A program made the position numbers and the translations under genes. From contig NZ_CP146232.1 in assembly GCF_037040815.1 (NCBI RefSeq), positions 4,496,001-4,560,000 on the forward strand: 64,000 bases of DNA. Reading direction: 5' to 3'. Below the pieces are notes generated by a model. The model searched no databases. It was given only the letters and a program-made list of their open reading frames with translations, and was not told the origin of the DNA. This document shows positions 27,145 to 35,334 of this stretch, piece by piece (within the stretch, counting starts at the first letter, position 1; every line of letters starts with the position of its first letter). This DNA is from Pararoseomonas sp. SCSIO 73927 (GTDB lineage Bacteria; Pseudomonadota; Alphaproteobacteria; Acetobacterales; Acetobacteraceae).

Positions 27145-28293
27145 ATGCAGCCCAGGCCAGAGCAGGCGGTCCTTCCCGGGCCGGTGGACGATGCCCGTCC
27201 GACGACATTCCTCGAGCGCGGGGTAATGGTGCGCTTCACCACGCCGATGCTGCTCGGCAGCCGCGTGCGGCCGAGCGGCCGGCGAGGGCTGGAGATCGCC
27301 GTCCCGAGCCCGGCGGGCGTCCGGGGCTTCTACGTCCTGCCGCTGCGGGGGCTTTCGGACATCTGCACGCCCACGCTGCACGACCGGCAGCTGGTAGAAC
27401 TGATCGAACGAATCCCGGCCGTGACGCCCGACGCCATCACCGGGGCCACGCGGCAGGTCGCGCGGGAAGGCTATGCGGGGCAGGACGCCGCCGCGGCAGC
27501 CACCGAGGCGGCGCGGACCCAGGCCAACCAGCGGCTGGTCACCAACTACCGTCTCCTGCTGCTCCTCATCCGGCAGACGGAGTCGCCGGGGGAGCACGCG
27601 CTCCCGCCGGAGCGGGACGCGCCGCTGAGCGTGCAGCGCCGCGCGGAGCGCGCCGTCGCCCGCCTCGCCCATGAGGCCGGGCTCTCCCCCGCGGCCGTGG
27701 TGACCGCCATGGACGGCCTCACCGAGGCCTATCTCGCCGTGGGCTTCCGCGGTGACCCGACTCGGGCGCGCTACCAGGGCGAACTCCTCGTCCTCGGCGA
27801 GATGGCCGAGGAGGTCGCGCGATGGGGCGAGCTGGCGGTGGACTCGCAGCACTCCGGCTGCGCCTCGCTCATCGCCCGTTCCGCCCGACTCACGGTCGAT
27901 GCCGGGCGGATCCTGGTGGAGCGGGTCCTCGCCGCGACCGAGGACCTGCGCGGCCTACTGCTGCGCTGGACGAGGGATGCGGAGGGCGTGCTGGACGAGA
28001 CCGCCCGCTTGGCCTGGCTGCTGGACGGCTGGTCCGTGATGACCGGCCTCTGGCGCAGCGCGGACCGGATGGGGCGCGCCGCGACGATCGGTGAGATGGC
28101 CGTGATGGTGCCGAGCATGCCGCGCGAGGTCACCCGCTGGACGGGCGAGGCGACCGGGGAGGCACCGGACGAGCCGCACAGCATCACGCACAGCATGCGC
28201 AGCCGGTTCGTGATCCGCATGACGGACTGGCGCACGGGCCGGCTGCTCGAGCTGACGGAGCGGAACGAGGCGATCGTGAAAGAATGCCTGTGA
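27145..28293 (+). CDS. Uncharacterised protein A of a two-gene unit (382 aa)
   Basis: I do not recognise this family. It starts with a short beta-like region (LERGVMVRFTTPMLLGSRVRP, then LEIAVPSPAGVRGFYVLPLRGL). The rest is long alpha-helical, with leucine/alanine-rich amphipathic stretches (LVTNYRLLLLLIRQTE, EDLRGLLLRWTRDAEGVLDETARLAWLL). No signal peptide or transmembrane helix. The frame is open from an ATG at 26965, but that first part looks non-coding and contains two hairpins, so I use the ATG at 27145, which has no clear ribosome site. It overlaps the next gene by 10 bp, so the two are co-translated. Confidence 0.6.
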   Translation: MQPRPEQAVLPGPVDDARPTTFLERGVMVRFTTPMLLGSRVRPSGRRGLEIAVPSPAGVRGFYVLPLRGLSDICTPTLHDRQLVELIERIPAVTPDAITGATRQVAREGYAGQDAAAAATEAARTQANQRLVTNYRLLLLLIRQTESPGEHALPPERDAPLSVQRRAERAVARLAHEAGLSPAAVVTAMDGLTEAYLAVGFRGDPTRARYQGELLVLGEMAEEVARWGELAVDSQHSGCASLIARSARLTVDAGRILVERVLAATEDLRGLLLRWTRDAEGVLDETARLAWLLDGWSVMTGLWRSADRMGRAATIGEMAVMVPSMPREVTRWTGEATGEAPDEPHSITHSMRSRFVIRMTDWRTGRLLELTERNEAIVKECL

Positions 28294-29603
28294 CGGCCTG
28301 CACCCCGACCGGCCCCGCCCCCTTCGGCCCCACGCCCCTCAGCTCTTCACCCACTGGGCCTGCCCTTACCGGCCACGCCCTCACCGAGCTGCGGCTGCTG
28401 AGCGGCGCGCTCGCCGACGCGTCGCGGGAGCAGCTGGCCCGGGTGGTTTCCCTGATCGACGACCTGCCCGATCGCGCCGGCGCCGACCGCCTGCTGGAGC
28501 GCGCGCGGCCGCGGCTGCGTGAGATGAACCTGCCGCGCCCGCTCGGTTTCACCCGGCTCCTCTTCCTCCCCCTCGACACGCTGATCGTGCCGCCGACGGC
28601 CTGGAGGCCGGGCGCGGCGGGGGTCCCGCGCACGGCGCTGCGGGCGATCTCCGCCGCGGTCGAGGCGGCGCTGGGGCCGGAGGCGGGGCGGCTGGACGCC
28701 CTCTGCGCGGGCCTGACCGCCGAGCAGCCCCTGCGCGTCCTCGAGCTCGGCCGGACGCTCTGGCCGGTTGCCGCCGGGATCCTGCCGGAGATCCCGCCCG
28801 CGGGGTGGGAGGCCTCGGGCCTGCCCCGGCGGGAGTACCCGGCGCTGCGGGAGCGCTGCGCGGCGGGCTGGCGCCATGCCGTGGCGATCTGGCCCGCGCT
28901 GCAGGCCGCGTCGGAAGGGCCTCCGGAAGTGTTGGCCCACCAGGCGCTGGAGGGCGCGGTCGCGGAGGGCGGCGCGGCGCTGGAGGTGGTCCTCCGGCTG
29001 CTGATGGTGCGGGCCTCGCGCCCGGCGAGCATCGCGGCGCTCGCCGCCCGCCTCTCACCCCCCGGCTCGGCCCAGGCGGCCCGCACCGTGCAGGGCGCCG
29101 TGGACGAGTACCTGCACCGGCGCGAGGCGGCGGGCGTGCCGCCGGCCGATGCCTGCGGGCGCGCGCGCCGCGCCGCGACCGACGCCCTGGCTGTCTGCGC
29201 CCTGGCCGATGACTTCGAGGCTTCCGGCCTTCTCGGCCTGCCGGCCAGGCGGGAGCGGCTTCAGGCGATCCGGCGGGCCGCCGAGGAGACCTGCCGGGCG
29301 AGCTTTGCCGGGCTTCTCTCCGAGGAACTGCTGGCCCCGCTCGCCGCGCTGCGGAGATCCGGCCGCCCCGCGGCCCGGGCCGCGGCACCGTCCCTGGAGG
29401 AGGCGGCGCGCCTGCTCCGCCGGATCGAGGGCAGCGGGCGCCGCCTGGGCGGGGCGGAGAGCTACGACCTCGCCTTGACGGCAGCGGCGGAAAGGGTTGC
29501 CCGGGACGGGTCGTCCGCGGGCCTGACCCATGTGGAGCGGCTGCGGCTGGTGGAGATGCTGGCCGGGCCGGAAGCCGCGTTGCGGCTGGTCGGCTGGCCC
29601 TGA
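28284..29603 (+). CDS. Uncharacterised protein B of a two-gene unit (439 aa)
   Basis: No family recognised. After a Pro/Thr/Ser-rich start the protein is almost wholly helical and rich in Ala, Leu and Arg, resembling a helical-repeat scaffold. A distinctive segment is FTRLLFLPLDTLIVPPTAWRPG (about 89-110). Two cysteine-containing helices lie near the middle. No membrane segment and no catalytic motif. The start lies inside the last codons of protein A (10-bp overlap), so stoichiometric production is likely. Leucine-rich helices in both proteins would suit a complex, which is inference. Confidence 0.68.
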   Translation: MPVTACTPTGPAPFGPTPLSSSPTGPALTGHALTELRLLSGALADASREQLARVVSLIDDLPDRAGADRLLERARPRLREMNLPRPLGFTRLLFLPLDTLIVPPTAWRPGAAGVPRTALRAISAAVEAALGPEAGRLDALCAGLTAEQPLRVLELGRTLWPVAAGILPEIPPAGWEASGLPRREYPALRERCAAGWRHAVAIWPALQAASEGPPEVLAHQALEGAVAEGGAALEVVLRLLMVRASRPASIAALAARLSPPGSAQAARTVQGAVDEYLHRREAAGVPPADACGRARRAATDALAVCALADDFEASGLLGLPARRERLQAIRRAAEETCRASFAGLLSEELLAPLAALRRSGRPAARAAAPSLEEAARLLRRIEGSGRRLGGAESYDLALTAAAERVARDGSSAGLTHVERLRLVEMLAGPEAALRLVGWP

Positions 29604-29634
29604 CGGCGCCCTCCCGCTCCTCCGCCCTCGCGCG

Positions 29635-30426
29635 CTACCCGGCGCCGGCCAGGAGCCCGGCGAGGCCCCGGGCGGCGGTGAGGAGGGCCACGAGGGCCAG
29701 GGTGAGCAGGGAGACGCGCCGATGCGCCCCGCCCAGCCGCCTGAACAGCCGGGCACCGAGATACGAGCCGGCGAGCATCAGCGGCGTGCCGGCGAGGACG
29801 AGCAGCGTCTCCACACGCCCGAAGGCGCCGATCGCGAGGAGGCTGGCGCTGGAGAGCAGGGCGGAGAACAGGAAGAAGACGAGGAGCGAGGCCCGGACCT
29901 GCACGGGCGCCATCGGCAGGGCGAGGTAGTAGGCCACGGCGGGCGGGCCGGGCATGGCGGCCAGCCCGTTGAACAGGCCGGAGAGGGCCCCGGCCGCCAC
30001 CGTGGTGTTGCGCCCGGGCATGCTGCGGAAGCCATGGCCGATGCCGAGCGCCAGCACCGCGATGCCGCAGGCCCCGGCCAGCACCAGACGCGCCGCATCC
30101 GCCGGCAGCCAGGCCAGCAGCACCGTGCCCAGGGGCGAGGCGACGACGGAGCCGGCCGCCAGCCAGCGCACGGAGGGCCAGTGGCACTCGCGCGCGGCGC
30201 CCCGGAAATCCATCAGCCCGCCCAGGAGCTGCAGCCCGGCCGCCACCGCAACCGCCAGGATCGGCGGGAGGGCAAGGCTCATCAGCGGCACGGCGATGAT
30301 GGCGAAGCCGAAGCCCGTGAAGCCCCGGAAGACCGCGCAGAGCGCCACGATGAGGGCGACCGCCGCCAGGATGCCCGGGGAGGGAGCGCCGGAGGAGAGA
30401 GGGCCGGGAAGGAGGAGGTCGGGCAT
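29635..30426 (-). CDS. TauE/SafE-family permease (263 aa)
   Basis: An inner-membrane protein of the TauE/SafE (DUF81) family, associated with export or uptake of sulfite, sulfoacetate or other small organic anions. About eight hydrophobic segments are visible. The first repeat has the family pattern FRGFTGFGFAIIAVPLMSLALPP, and the second has GALSGLFNGLAAMPGPPAVAYYL. The specific substrate is unknown. The gene is divergent from the glycosyltransferase gene, and the gap between them contains a perfect 20-bp inverted repeat. Confidence 0.87.
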   Translation of the reverse strand: MPDLLLPGPLSSGAPSPGILAAVALIVALCAVFRGFTGFGFAIIAVPLMSLALPPILAVAVAAGLQLLGGLMDFRGAARECHWPSVRWLAAGSVVASPLGTVLLAWLPADAARLVLAGACGIAVLALGIGHGFRSMPGRNTTVAAGALSGLFNGLAAMPGPPAVAYYLALPMAPVQVRASLLVFFLFSALLSSASLLAIGAFGRVETLLVLAGTPLMLAGSYLGARLFRRLGGAHRRVSLLTLALVALLTAARGLAGLLAGAG

Positions 30427-30428
30427 CG

Positions 30429-30501
30429 GCCCGGCGCTACGCCCATCCGGCGGGGCCGGGAAGGGGGCACGGGATGGGCGTAGCGCCGGGCCCCCTTCCG
30501 G
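30429..30501. repeat. Nested inverted repeats in the divergent gap
   Basis: The outer pair is a perfect 20-bp inverted repeat (30429-30448 with 30472-30491, 23-base spacer). A second pair, a perfect 10 bp (30459-30468 with 30490-30499), overlaps the right outer arm by two bases. The two hairpins therefore exclude each other on the same RNA. The element begins 2 bp upstream of the TauE-like start codon and ends 30 bp before the glycosyltransferase start. Confidence 0.75.
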
Positions 30502-30530
30502 CGGGTGCGCGCGCGGGGTAAGCCGCCGCC

Positions 30531-31640
30531 GTGCCGGCCGAAATCCTCCTCCCCGCCGAGATCACGGTCGTCGTGCCCTGCTACAACGAGGCGGCGAACG
30601 TCGCCCCGATGGTGGAGCGGCTGGGCGCGGCGCTCTCCGGCACGGCCTGGGAAGTCGTCTTCGTGGACGACGACAGCCCGGACGGCACCGCCGCCCGGGT
30701 GAGGGAGCTGGCCGCCCGGGATCCGCGTGTGCGCGGCATCCGGCGCGTCGGGCGGCGCGGCCTCGCCTCCGCGGTCACCGAAGGGGTGCTTTCCTCCTCC
30801 GCTCCCTATGTCGCGGTGATCGACGGCGACCTGCAGCACGACGAGACGATCCTGCCGGCCATGCTGGCGGCGGTGCGGAGGGGTGGCGCCGAGGTAGCGG
30901 TGGGCAGCCGCCACGTGGAGGGTGGCGAGGCCGGGGCGGGCTTCTCCGCCGGCCGCGCCCGGGTGAGCGACGCCGGGACGCGGCTGGCCGCGATGCTGCT
31001 GCCCACCCCGGTGGGCGACCCGATGAGCGGCTTCTTCCTGATGCCGCGCCCGCTCTTCGAGGCGATCGCGCCCCGGCTCTCCGTCCGCGGCTTCAAGATC
31101 CTGCTGGACATCCTGCTCTCGGCCGGGCGGCCGCTTCGGGTGGCGGAGGTGCCCTACCGCTTCCGGCCTCGGGTAGCGGGCGAGTCCAAGCTCGACGCCA
31201 CGGTGCTGCTGGAATTTCTCGGGCTGCTAGCGGACAAGGCGCTCGGCGGGCTGCTGCCCTGGCGCTTCATCTCCTTCGCCGCCGTGGGCGCGGTGGGGCT
31301 GGTGGTGCACCTGGCCGTGCTCTTGCTCGCCTCGCAGGTGCCGGGGCTGCAGTTCGAGGCGGCGCAATGGGCCGCCACCTTCACGGCAATGACCGTGAAC
31401 TTCCTCCTGAACAACCGCATCACCTACCGCGACCTGCGGCTGCGCGGGCCGCGGCTGGCGCGGGGGCTGGCGCTGTTCTACGCGGTCTGCACGATCGGGG
31501 CCGTGGCGAATGTCGGCATCGCCGGGCTGCTGGTCCATGAGGGGCTGGCCGGCTGGGGCCTGGCCGGGGCGGCCGGGGCGCTGCTGACCGTGGTGTGGAA
31601 CTACGCCGTCTCCTCCACCCTGGTCTGGCGGGGGCGGTGA
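30531..31640 (+). CDS. Polyprenol-phosphate glycosyltransferase with GtrA domain (369 aa)
   Basis: A family 2 glycosyltransferase of the dolichol-phosphate mannose synthase type. It loads a sugar from a nucleotide donor onto polyprenyl phosphate. The catalytic part (residues 10-235) has VVVPCYNEAANV, VFVDDDSPDGT, and the DxD region DGDLQHDE, then GDPMSGFFLM and FRPRVAGESKL. The C-terminal 120 residues form a GtrA-type four-helix membrane domain (WRFISFAAVGAVGLVVHLAVL, NFLLNNRITYRD). The start is GTG at 30531. The stop overlaps the GT39/83 gene (GTGA), which would use the lipid-linked sugar. Confidence 0.9.
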   Translation: MPAEILLPAEITVVVPCYNEAANVAPMVERLGAALSGTAWEVVFVDDDSPDGTAARVRELAARDPRVRGIRRVGRRGLASAVTEGVLSSSAPYVAVIDGDLQHDETILPAMLAAVRRGGAEVAVGSRHVEGGEAGAGFSAGRARVSDAGTRLAAMLLPTPVGDPMSGFFLMPRPLFEAIAPRLSVRGFKILLDILLSAGRPLRVAEVPYRFRPRVAGESKLDATVLLEFLGLLADKALGGLLPWRFISFAAVGAVGLVVHLAVLLLASQVPGLQFEAAQWAATFTAMTVNFLLNNRITYRDLRLRGPRLARGLALFYAVCTIGAVANVGIAGLLVHEGLAGWGLAGAAGALLTVVWNYAVSSTLVWRGR

Positions 31641-33061
31641 GCCCCTGGATCCTCGGCCTGCTGGCGCTTACCGCCCTCCGGCTCGCCGCGGCGGCGCTGC
31701 TGCCCCTGGCGCCGGACGAGGCCTACTACTGGGTCTGGGGCCGGGACCTGCAGGCGGGCTACCTCGACCACCCGCCCATGGTCGCGCTGTGGATCGCTGC
31801 CGGCACGGCGCTGCTGGGCGACGATGCCCTGGGCATCCGGCTGTTCGGGCCGCTCGGGATGGCCCTGGCCTCGCTCGCGGTGGCCGCGGCGGGGGACGCG
31901 CTCTTCCCGGACCGGCGGCCGGGGAAGTGGGCGGCGCTGCTGCTGAACGCGATGCCGCTGACGAATGCGGGCGCGGTGCTGATGACGCCGGACACGCCGC
32001 TTTTCGTCTTCTGGTGCCTCTCGCTCTGGGCGGCGGCGCGCCTCCACGCATCGGGCGACGGGCGCTGGTGGCTGGCGGTCGGCGCCCTGGCCGGCTGCGC
32101 CCTGCTCTCCAAGTACACGGCCGCGCTGTTCGGGGCCGGGCTGCTGCTCTGGCTGGTCGCGGAGCCCTCGGCCCGCCGCTGGTGGCGGGATGGCCGGCTC
32201 TACCTCGGCGGGGCGGTTGCCGTGCTGCTCTTCCTGCCGGTGCTGGTGTGGAACGCGGCGCATGGCTGGGCCTCCTTCGCGAAGCAGGGCGGGCGGGCCG
32301 GGGCGGGGGCGGAGTTCGGCCTGCGCTATGTCTGGGAACTGCTCGGGGGGCAGCTCGCCCTGGCCTCGCCGGTGCTGCTGATTCTTTGCGCCGCCGGGAC
32401 GGGGCTCGCGGTCGCGGCCTGGGCGCGGCGGGATGCCGGGGCGGGGCTGCTGGCCGCCCTAGTCGTGCCGGCGGCATTGATCTTCCTTTGGCAGGCGACG
32501 GGAAGCCGGGTGCAGGGAAATTGGCCGGCCGTGCTCTACCCCGCCGCCAGCATCGCGGCGGCCGGTTTCGCGGCGGCGCGGTGGCAGCGGATCGGCGCCT
32601 GGATCGGGGGCGGGATGACCCTCGCCGTCCTGCTCCAGGCCGGGTTCTCGCCCGTGCCATTGCCGCGCGCCGCGGACCCCACCCTTGCCCGGCTGGCCGG
32701 ATGGCCGGAGCTGGCGCGGGACGTGGAGGCCGCGCGAGCGGCGGCCGGCGCCGATTTCGTGGCCGCCGAGGAGTACGGGCTGGCGGCCCAGCTCGCGCTC
32801 CACCTGCCACCCGGAATGCCCGTGGTCGCGGTCGGCGGGCGCTGGGATCTCTTCACCCTGCCCAGGCCGTCCGCCGGGCGGGCCGGGCTGATGCTGCGCA
32901 GCCTGCGGCGGGGGGAGGGGGCGCCCCTCTGGCCGGGCGCCGCGCCGCTGGGCGAGGTCGTGCGGGCGCGCGAGGGCGTCGAGGCGGAGCGATACCGGCT
33001 GTTCCGGGTGGAGACGCCGCCGGGAGAGGAACCCGCCGCGCTGCTGCCGCGGCCGCGCTGA
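31637..33061 (+). CDS. GT39/GT83-type lipid-linked-sugar glycosyltransferase (474 aa)
   Basis: A polytopic membrane enzyme of the PMT_2/ArnT-like GT-C group. It moves a sugar from polyprenyl phosphate to a periplasmic acceptor such as protein or lipid A. The GT-C signature sits in the first periplasmic loop: APDEAYYWVWGRDL followed by YLDHPPMVALWI. About ten hydrophobic helices follow, and a soluble C-terminal domain starts at about 350. I chose the GTG at 31637 because it overlaps the preceding stop (GTGA). A start at 31595 would lie inside the upstream gene. The acceptor cannot be deduced. Confidence 0.88.
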   Translation: MSPWILGLLALTALRLAAAALLPLAPDEAYYWVWGRDLQAGYLDHPPMVALWIAAGTALLGDDALGIRLFGPLGMALASLAVAAAGDALFPDRRPGKWAALLLNAMPLTNAGAVLMTPDTPLFVFWCLSLWAAARLHASGDGRWWLAVGALAGCALLSKYTAALFGAGLLLWLVAEPSARRWWRDGRLYLGGAVAVLLFLPVLVWNAAHGWASFAKQGGRAGAGAEFGLRYVWELLGGQLALASPVLLILCAAGTGLAVAAWARRDAGAGLLAALVVPAALIFLWQATGSRVQGNWPAVLYPAASIAAAGFAAARWQRIGAWIGGGMTLAVLLQAGFSPVPLPRAADPTLARLAGWPELARDVEAARAAAGADFVAAEEYGLAAQLALHLPPGMPVVAVGGRWDLFTLPRPSAGRAGLMLRSLRRGEGAPLWPGAAPLGEVVRAREGVEAERYRLFRVETPPGEEPAALLPRPR

Positions 33062-33191
33062 CCCCGTCTCGCTGACCCCGTCTCGCTGATCTCCGGCCCG
33101 GACGCCTATGCACCGGCCCGACGGTCCTGGCACACTCCCGACAATGGCTCCCGCCGACTGGCAGAGGGGTCGCGCCGGAGAGGATCGTTCC

Positions 33192-34208
33192 ATGCGTCGC
33201 CGCGCCCTCGTGAAGGCCGCCCTGTCGGCCCCCGCCCTGCCCGTGGCTATGCCCGTCCTGGCCATGCCCGCCCTGGCGCAGGCCCCGGCCTGGGTGGCGG
33301 ACCGGCCGATCAGCCTTGTCGTGCCCTTCCTCGCCGGGGGCTCCACCGACATCGCGGCCCGGGTGCTGGCGGAGCGGATGGGGCCGCGCCTCGGGCCGGG
33401 GGCGCGGATCATCGTGGAGAACCGGGCCGGGGCGGGCGGGGCTGTGGGCGGGGAATGGGTCCGGCAGCGCCCTGCCGACGGGTACACCCTGCTCGTCGCC
33501 ACCGCCTCCTCCCACGCCACCAACCCTGCCGCGCTGCCCTCCCAGACGCCCTACGACCCGGTGACGGACTTCACCCCGATCGCGGCGATCGGGGGCGGGC
33601 CGCTGGTGGTGGTGGTGCCGGCCGCCTCGCCCTGGCGGGACGCGCGCGGAATGGTGGAGGCCGTGCGCGCGAGGCCCAACGCCTTCTCCTGGGCCACTTC
33701 CGGCGTCGGCGGCGTGGGGCACCTGACGGGGGAGTACCTGAAGATTTCCGTGGGCGGCCTGCAGGCGGAGCACGTGCCCTACCGCGGCGGCTCCGCCGTG
33801 ATGGAGGCGCTGGCGAAGGGCGAGGTGGCCTACTCGCTGGAGGTGCTGGCCTCCTCCGCGCCGCACCTGCGGGACGGGTACTCGCGCGGCTTGGCGGTGA
33901 CGTCGAGGGCGCGCCACCCGCTCTTCCCGGAGATCCCCACCCTGGACGAGACCGTGGCGCCGGGCTTCGAGGTGACGACCTGGAACGTCCTGCTCGCCCC
34001 GAAGGGCCTGCCCGCGTCGGCGCTCGCGGCGCTGAACACGGCGGTGAACGGTGCGCTCGCCGAGGGCGCGGTGCGGGACCGGCTGGCCGGGGCCGGGGTC
34101 GATCCCTCCCGCCCGACGACGCCGGAGGAGACGCGGGAGTTCCTGGTTTCGGAGCTGGCGAAGTTCCGGGGCATCGTGCGGCAGGCGGGACTGCGCCTGC
34201 AGGGCTAG
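33192..34208 (+). CDS. TctC/Bug-family periplasmic solute-binding protein (338 aa)
   Basis: The extracytoplasmic receptor type of tripartite tricarboxylate transporters. The signal peptide is MRRRALVKAALSAPAL followed by a cleavage site near ALAQA. The mature part has ISLVVPFLAGGSTDIAARVLAE, IIVENRAGAGGAVG and HVPYRGGSAVMEAL, all characteristic of Bug proteins. No TctA or TctB membrane subunits lie nearby, which is common for the large Bug families of Acetobacteraceae and Burkholderiales. GGAGAGGA precedes the ATG at 33192. Ligand unknown, probably a carboxylate. Confidence 0.9.
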   Translation: MRRRALVKAALSAPALPVAMPVLAMPALAQAPAWVADRPISLVVPFLAGGSTDIAARVLAERMGPRLGPGARIIVENRAGAGGAVGGEWVRQRPADGYTLLVATASSHATNPAALPSQTPYDPVTDFTPIAAIGGGPLVVVVPAASPWRDARGMVEAVRARPNAFSWATSGVGGVGHLTGEYLKISVGGLQAEHVPYRGGSAVMEALAKGEVAYSLEVLASSAPHLRDGYSRGLAVTSRARHPLFPEIPTLDETVAPGFEVTTWNVLLAPKGLPASALAALNTAVNGALAEGAVRDRLAGAGVDPSRPTTPEETREFLVSELAKFRGIVRQAGLRLQG

Positions 34209-34380
34209 CGGCAATCCCGGCCCCGGCCGGCCGTGGGGGAAGCAGGCGGCGAGGCCGGGCGAGACCCCCGCATCGCTCCGCTGCGGGCTGGGCTTGTGTC
34301 ATGAGTGGGGCAACGCAAAGCGGCGTCTTGAATCGGGCGCCGAGGACCCGAGTTGTGGTGCACCTTCCTTGGAGGTCAGC

Positions 34381-35319
34381 ATGCTGATCCGCATCCGCCG
34401 CGGCTGGGAATTGCCCGAGAGCGCCGCGACCCCCGAAGCCCTCGTCCTCGGTCGCCGGGCCGCGCTCGGCGCTGGCGCCGCGCTGGCCGGGGCTGCCCTG
34501 GCGCCCGGCGGCGCGGCCGCCCAGGCCGCCGCCCCAGCGATGCGCAACACGCGCTTCCAGCCCGGGCGCGACGTGACGCCGGAGCGGGACGTCGCCAGCT
34601 ACAACAACTACTACGAGTTCGGCGGGTCCAAGAGCATTGCCGCCGCGGCCCAGCGGCTCAAGGTCAGCCCCTGGTCCATCCGCTTCGAGGGGATGGTGGC
34701 GAACCCCCGCGAGATCGGGCTGGAGGACCTGCTGCGGCAGGTGAACCTGGAGGAGAGGGTCTATCGCTTCCGCTGCGTGGAGGCCTGGGGAATGACGGTG
34801 CCCTGGACCGGATTCCCGATGTCGGAGCTGGTGCGCCTGGCGGCGCCGAAGCCCGAGGCGCGCTACGTGGTGTTCGAGACGGCGACCCAGCGTGACACCA
34901 TGCCCGGGTTGCGGCAGGGCTGGTATCCCTGGCCCTATTCCGACGGCTTCACGATGGCGGAGGCGCGGAACGAGCTGGCCTTCATCGCCACCGGCATGTA
35001 CGGCAAGCCCCTGCCGCCGCAGAACGGCGCGCCCATCCGGGCGATCGTGCCCTGGAAGTACGGGTTCAAGGCGCCGAAATCGATCGTGCGCGTGACGTTC
35101 CAGGCGGAGCGGCCGGTTGGCTACTGGGAGAAGCTGCAGGCCAGCGAGTACGGCTTCTGGGCCAACGTGAACCCGGAGGTGGCGCATCCGCGCTGGAGCC
35201 AGGCGAGCGAGCGGCTGCTGGGCAGCAACGAGCGGGTGCCGACGAAGCTCTTCAACGGCTACGCCGAGTTCGTGAGCGGGATCTACACCAACCTGCAGAA
35301 CGAGAGGCTCTACGCCTAG
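34381..35319 (+). CDS. msrP: Protein-methionine-sulfoxide reductase catalytic subunit MsrP (312 aa)
   Basis: A periplasmic molybdenum enzyme (formerly YedY) that reduces methionine sulfoxide in envelope proteins. A twin-arginine-type signal lies at about 24-48 (LGRRAALGAGAALAG). The cofactor ligand cysteine is in YRFRCVEAWGMTVPWTG. ATGMYGKPLPPQNGAPIRAIVPWKYGFKAPKSI is family-specific: YGKPL and WKYGFK can be read directly. GGAGG lies upstream of the ATG at 34381. The usual haem partner MsrQ is not adjacent. The Nudix gene on the other strand ends 15 bp away. Confidence 0.94.
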   Translation: MLIRIRRGWELPESAATPEALVLGRRAALGAGAALAGAALAPGGAAAQAAAPAMRNTRFQPGRDVTPERDVASYNNYYEFGGSKSIAAAAQRLKVSPWSIRFEGMVANPREIGLEDLLRQVNLEERVYRFRCVEAWGMTVPWTGFPMSELVRLAAPKPEARYVVFETATQRDTMPGLRQGWYPWPYSDGFTMAEARNELAFIATGMYGKPLPPQNGAPIRAIVPWKYGFKAPKSIVRVTFQAERPVGYWEKLQASEYGFWANVNPEVAHPRWSQASERLLGSNERVPTKLFNGYAEFVSGIYTNLQNERLYA

Positions 35320-35334
35320 CGGGAAGGGGGCCGG

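Noticed and set aside
25726..30530. Attachment-site duplication marking an integrated element after tRNA-Lys
   Set aside because: I looked for a second copy of the tRNA 3' end (GGTTCGAGCCCC region) downstream and found none. No integrase or transposase gene is present, so integration is not shown.
33057..33084. 14-bp direct repeat after the GT39/83 gene
   Set aside because: Only two full copies of GCTGACCCCGTCTC occur at the stop codon; probably simple slippage without function.
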